Below, in pieces: positions 14,955 through 18,321 of a stretch of DNA of 18,321 bases. A model generated the notes under the pieces. That model searched no databases. It was not told where the DNA came from and saw nothing but the letters and a program-made list of their open reading frames with translations. The translations under genes were made by a program, and so were the position numbers. Position 1 is the stretch's first letter; every line of letters begins with the position of its first letter. Source of the DNA: an uncultured Bacteroidota bacterium (GTDB lineage Bacteria; Bacteroidota; Bacteroidia; Flavobacteriales; Schleiferiaceae); the NCBI GenBank assembly GCA_913056475.1, contig CAJXMS010000008.1:1-18321 (forward strand), read 5' to 3'.

Positions 14955-17540
14955 TTAAAATTCAAGGCTAATTTGATCGGAGCCCTCTTCGGGAGGTGGA
15001 TCTTGGGTATCAGCATCTGTGGGCGCCTGTTCCGTTTCTGTCGTGAGAGGCTCTAAGGTAGCAATATTTTTAACGGCATAACGGCTCAGTATATTCCCCT
15101 GGGCTTTCTCCCCTTTTACGGCAATAAACTCCGCTATGTCGATGGTTTCGTTTTCGCGTTGTTTACCATTTTCCTTGCGGAAGCTCAGCTCCACCATGGG
15201 CCGGGCCGCGGTACTTATCCATTCCAATTTGGACTGGGCGTGCTCACTGATGAAGGGTTCTTTTTTACCTTCTGTTTCGGGGACAAAGCGCTTTACATAG
15301 TGTTTTTTCTTCGCTCCGTCGTAGTAAATAACGGAGACGGTTTGCTGGGGGTCGTACTTCTGGACGTGCACCATGTCCTCTTCAAAGTGGGTGCTCAGAT
15401 CGTAGGGGAGTAAGCGGTAGTAGCCACTTTGCGTGATTTCCAGGATACGGTCCTGCCCACGGAAGCTTCCCAGTAGCCGGCCTCTTCCGTCCGCATTGAG
15501 GCGGTTTACGGTTTCGTCCAGCCATATTTTGCGGGCCCCGAGGGTACTCTCACCTTCTTCTGCCAGGTCTATCTTTTTGACCGGATGCTTGGTTACCAGC
15601 TTGCCTTTCGCCCCGCGGCTCTTAATGCCTACTTCAGAAAAGTCCAGTTCCATCTTGAGCTTCCGGAGTCGCTGCAGCGCGCGCAGCCGCACCACGACCT
15701 TTTCCGCCTCTCCATTGGGATTGGCGGTAAAGTGAAGCACTTTGGTACCCTTCGTACCGGGGGTAAGATCGTAGATCTTATCCCGGGTTATGCTGGGCAC
15801 CTGGAAGCGTTTCACAAGGGATTTACCACTAGCCCCATCTCGGTAAATCATGTTGTAGGTGGTCCGTTTATCGCCTCTTTTCCAAACCCCCACGTACATA
15901 ATGTCCTTACCCACATACGTTTTCGGGCCCACGCGGGTTACCATCATTTGGCCGTTGCGTAAAAACACGATCAGGTCCGCTAAGTCAGAGCATTCCGTTA
16001 CAAAGCTGTCTTTTTTGAGGCTAGTGCCTACAAAACCTTCCTCGTAATTGGCATAAAGCTTCGTATTGGCCAGGGCCACTTTACTTGCCTCAATGTCTTC
16101 AAAAACGCGCACCTCGGTTTTGCGCTCCCGGCCCTTACCGTATTTCTTTTTGAGGTTTTTAAACCAGTCCACCGCGTAGTCTACCAAGTGCTCCAGGTGG
16201 TGCTTGATCTGTTCTATTTCCCCTTCCAGCCGCAGGATATTATCATCGGCTTTGGCTTTATCAAATTTACTAATGCGCTTAATGCGAATTTCCGTAAGGC
16301 GTATGATATCCTCTTCGCTCACCTCCCGAAGCAGTTTGCCCAGATGAGGTGCCAGCCCCTGGCGTATAAAACGGAGGACCTCCTCCCAGCTTTCGGCCTC
16401 CTCGATGTCCCGGTAAATTTTTTCCTCGATAAAAATGCGCTCCAGGGACGCGAAGTGCCACTGCTCGCGGAAGTTATTAAGCTTATACTGGAGCTCAGCT
16501 TTAAGGATATCCAGGGTGTGCTGCGTATTGCGGCGGAGAATCTCTTTTACGTCCAGAAAATGCGGTTTTTCCTCTTCTATGACGCAGGCCAGCGGAGAGA
16601 TGGAAACCTCGCAGTCGGTAAAGGCATAAAGCGCATCGATGGTCTTATCCGGTGATACCCCTGCCGGCAAATGCACCACTATCTCTACTTTTTCGGCCGT
16701 ATTATCTTCAATTTTTTTAACCTTAAGCTTCCCTTTTTCATTGGCCTTAAGAATGCTATCGATCACCGAGGTAGTGGTGGTACCGTAAGGGATATCATCT
16801 ATTTGGAGGGTTTTTTTGTCTTGGACCCCTATTTTGGCGCGGATCCGGATGCGGCTACCGCGGCTACCATCCTGGTAGTTGGTTACGTCTACGATCCCAC
16901 CGGTCGGAAAATCCGGCAGCAACTCGAAGGGTTTATGCCGCAGGATATTTATAGAGGCGTCTATCAGTTCATTAAAATTATGCGGCATTATGCGGGTAGA
17001 AAGACCTACCGCAATCCCTTCCACCCCTTGGGCCAGCAAGAGCGGAAATTTCATGGGGAGCTGCTCTGGCTCCCGGCCCCGCCCATCATAGCTGGTGCGC
17101 CACTCCGTTATTTTGGGGTTAAAGGCCACCTCCAGGGCAAATTTGGAAAGGCGCGCCTCAATATATCGCGGCGCGGCGGCGCTATCCCCGGTAAAGATAT
17201 TGCCCCAGTTGCCCTGCGTTTCGATGAGCAGGTCTTTTTGGCCCAGCTGGACCAGCGCGTCCCCTATGGAAGCGTCCCCATGGGGATGATACTTCATGGT
17301 TTGGCCTATCATATTGGCCACTTTATGAAAGCGACCATCCTCCATTTCGCGCATGGCATGGAGAATACGACGCTGCACGGGTTTTAAGCCATCGCCCATC
17401 TCCGGCACCGCCCTTTCCAAAATCACGTAGCTGGCATAGTTCAGGAAGTACTCCTCATACATTCCGCCCACCCGGGTGATGCTCCCCTCTTGGTGATTCT
17501 CTAAGTGCTCATTTTCAGCTTCGTGTGGCTTATCCTCCAT
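14955..17540 (-). CDS. parC: DNA topoisomerase IV subunit A
   Basis: An 861-residue type IIA topoisomerase breakage-reunion subunit. It pairs with ParE to decatenate and relax DNA in the cytoplasm. The N-terminal winged-helix active site is intact: YASYVILERAVPEMGDGLKP (35-54), VQRRILHAM (55-63), KYHPHGDASIGDALV (83-97) and catalytic Tyr126 in AAPRYIEARL. The tower and coiled coil follow, then a C-terminal domain (from about 500) with a degenerate GyrA-box-like SRGAKGK near residues 640-650 rather than the full QRRGGKG. That, together with the adjacent parE, supports topoisomerase IV over gyrase. It is somewhat longer than the E. coli protein, as usual in Bacteroidota. The Ser83 position of the quinolone-resistance region (E. 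coli GyrA numbering) is Ala90, with Asp94 at the Asp87 position. The last residues (DQISLEF) have no extra domain. The start is the ATG at 17540; parE ends 59 bases upstream. Confidence 0.95.
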   Translation of the reverse strand: MEDKPHEAENEHLENHQEGSITRVGGMYEEYFLNYASYVILERAVPEMGDGLKPVQRRILHAMREMEDGRFHKVANMIGQTMKYHPHGDASIGDALVQLGQKDLLIETQGNWGNIFTGDSAAAPRYIEARLSKFALEVAFNPKITEWRTSYDGRGREPEQLPMKFPLLLAQGVEGIAVGLSTRIMPHNFNELIDASINILRHKPFELLPDFPTGGIVDVTNYQDGSRGSRIRIRAKIGVQDKKTLQIDDIPYGTTTTSVIDSILKANEKGKLKVKKIEDNTAEKVEIVVHLPAGVSPDKTIDALYAFTDCEVSISPLACVIEEEKPHFLDVKEILRRNTQHTLDILKAELQYKLNNFREQWHFASLERIFIEEKIYRDIEEAESWEEVLRFIRQGLAPHLGKLLREVSEEDIIRLTEIRIKRISKFDKAKADDNILRLEGEIEQIKHHLEHLVDYAVDWFKNLKKKYGKGRERKTEVRVFEDIEASKVALANTKLYANYEEGFVGTSLKKDSFVTECSDLADLIVFLRNGQMMVTRVGPKTYVGKDIMYVGVWKRGDKRTTYNMIYRDGASGKSLVKRFQVPSITRDKIYDLTPGTKGTKVLHFTANPNGEAEKVVVRLRALQRLRKLKMELDFSEVGIKSRGAKGKLVTKHPVKKIDLAEEGESTLGARKIWLDETVNRLNADGRGRLLGSFRGQDRILEITQSGYYRLLPYDLSTHFEEDMVHVQKYDPQQTVSVIYYDGAKKKHYVKRFVPETEGKKEPFISEHAQSKLEWISTAARPMVELSFRKENGKQRENETIDIAEFIAVKGEKAQGNILSRYAVKNIATLEPLTTETEQAPTDADTQDPPPEEGSDQISLEF

Positions 17541-17599
17541 TAGCTTTGCTCGCTCTTAAGGTTTGGTATTAGGCGGCCTGGCGGCCAAATGTACTTCGT
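17541..17599 (-). promoter_or_regulatory. parE-parC spacer with a -7-like box and a short GC-rich repeat
   Basis: In this 59-base gap the minus strand has TACATTTG (17593 to 17586), matching the TAnnTTTG -7 consensus, but no good -33 box at the right distance. A separate parC promoter is therefore only possible. Just downstream on the minus strand GGCCGCC occurs twice (17586-17580 and 17578-17572) separated by one base. The same bases can form a 4-bp hairpin GGCC-TGGC-GGCC. No T-run follows, so it is not a terminator. Confidence 0.3.
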
Positions 17600-18316
17600 T
17601 TAAACCGTTGCTTTAGGCTTTTCAGTAGCTTTTTCCGCCAGTTCCTCTATCTCTTCTTCCTCTACCACATCGGGCTCTATTCGCAGATTTTGGATGATAA
17701 AATCTTGGCGGCTCGGGGTGTTTTTCCCCATGTAAAAGGCCAGCAATTGCTCGGTGGTATAGTCTTTATTCAGCATGACTGGGTCCAACCGAATATCTTC
17801 CCCAATGAAGTGCTGAAACTCTTCCGGCGAAATTTCCCCCAGCCCTTTAAAGCGGGTAATTTCGGCATTTACCCCCAGTTTGAGCAGAGCAGCCCGCTTT
17901 TCTTCATCGCTGTAGCAGTAGTGCGTTTCTTTCTTATTGCGTACCCGGAACAGCGGCGTTTGCAAGATGTAGAGGTGCCCCTCTCTTACCAGCTCGGGGA
18001 AAAACTGCAGAAAGAAGGTGATCAGCAGCAGCCGAATGTGCATGCCGTCCACATCTGCATCCGTGGCTATCACCACCCGGTTGTAGCGGAGATCCTCCAG
18101 CCCATCTTCTATGTTGAGGGCCGCCTGCAGAAGGTTGAATTCTTCATTCTCGTACACCACTTTTTTGGTAAGGCCGTAGCAATTAAGGGGCTTCCCTTTT
18201 AAGCTAAATACCGCCTGGGTATTGGCATTACGAGATTTGGTAATGCTGCCGCTGGCGGAGTCGCCCTCGGTAATAAACAAGGTGGTATCCAGGCGGCGCT
18301 CGTCCTTTTGGTTGTT
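17600..18316 (-). CDS. parE: DNA topoisomerase IV subunit B, C-terminal part (in-frame stop just upstream)
   Basis: The frame encodes the TOPRIM and C-terminal region of a GHKL-type topoisomerase subunit: TLFITEGDSASGSITKSRN at the start (EGD catalytic Glu, 'EGDSASG' block), KGKPLNCYGLTKKVVYENEE, the TOPRIM DxD in TDADVDGMHIRLLL, and EITRFKGLGEI, then EEFQHFIGEDIRLDPV. This matches ParE (ParE carries the 'ASGSITKSR' form) and not GyrB. It precedes parC by 59 bases, as expected. The N-terminal ATPase half lies outside the window. However, the in-frame codon at 18317-18319 is TAA. Downstream of it there is no ATG before the TOPRIM motif, only a TTG at 18280 within it, so this part cannot easily be a protein on its own. 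It is best read as the tail of an essential gene with either a base error at the window edge or a genuine break. Confidence 0.85.
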   Translation of the reverse strand, partial: NNQKDERRLDTTLFITEGDSASGSITKSRNANTQAVFSLKGKPLNCYGLTKKVVYENEEFNLLQAALNIEDGLEDLRYNRVVIATDADVDGMHIRLLLITFFLQFFPELVREGHLYILQTPLFRVRNKKETHYCYSDEEKRAALLKLGVNAEITRFKGLGEISPEEFQHFIGEDIRLDPVMLNKDYTTEQLLAFYMGKNTPSRQDFIIQNLRIEPDVVEEEEIEELAEKATEKPKATV

Positions 18317-18321
18317 TTAGT

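Noticed and set aside
16671..17387. Plus-strand open frame of 238 codons opposite parC
   Set aside because: It lies wholly antisense to the well-conserved ParC active-site region. Its translation has no recognisable domain and is explained by the codon bias of the real gene.
17690..18202. Plus-strand open frame of 170 codons opposite parE
   Set aside because: Antisense to the TOPRIM region of ParE; no domain recognised.
1..18321. tRNA, rRNA, CRISPR array, insertion sequence or phage genes
   Set aside because: No such features were recognised by eye; the dense coding leaves little room for them.

Overview
The window looks like chromosomal DNA of a Bacteroidota (Bacteroidetes) bacterium. The evidence is a secreted protein with a type IX secretion C-terminal sorting tail, the ParE/ParC sequence style, start codons mostly without Shine-Dalgarno sequences, and candidate promoters resembling the Bacteroidota -33/-7 type (TAnnTTTG). 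A marine or Saprospiria-like member is plausible from the roughly 50% G+C and the gene set, but this is a guess. No rRNA, tRNA, CRISPR array, insertion sequence or phage gene was seen. Coding density is very high and no gene-free stretch exceeds about 85 bases.

Layout. Bases 1-1176 (minus) hold two tightly spaced family 2 glycosyltransferases, the second cut by the window edge. A short divergent promoter region (1177-1259) separates them from a plus-strand pair: an unknown exported protein and an O-antigen ligase/Wzy-type membrane protein. That pair ends convergently, with a 4-base overlap, against a long minus-strand run from 18321 down to 3531. In transcription order the run reads: parE (C-terminal part), parC, an exported choice-of-anchor-B-like protein with a sorting tail, a GT4-type glycosyltransferase, a PAPS-type sulfotransferase, a Wzx-like flippase, then after a 72-base gap with a candidate promoter, an NtrC-class response regulator, an HPt protein, a single-domain response regulator, a sugar (phosphoglycosyl) transferase with an N-terminal receiver-like domain, a half-length TolC-family protein, and a Wzz/Wzc-type polysaccharide co-polymerase.

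How it fits together. Apart from topoisomerase IV and the secreted propeller protein, the window is an extracellular polysaccharide locus of the Wzx/Wzy type. It has an initiating sugar-phosphate transferase, glycosyltransferases, a modifying sulfotransferase, a flippase, a polymerase, a chain-length co-polymerase and a possible outer-membrane partner. The most distinctive part is 3531-9764. There, three phosphorelay proteins lie directly upstream of the initiating transferase in a gene string with ATGA overlaps, and the transferase itself carries a receiver-like domain whose phospho-acceptor Asp position is Glu. I infer a dedicated signalling module controlling polysaccharide initiation and export, possibly at protein level as well as transcription. 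The co-polymerase also carries a degenerate kinase-like domain, so the usual tyrosine-kinase control may be absent.

At the right edge the parE frame meets an in-frame TAA at 18317-18319, immediately before a conserved TOPRIM segment. In an essential gene this is either a sequence error or a real lesion, and it deserves checking.
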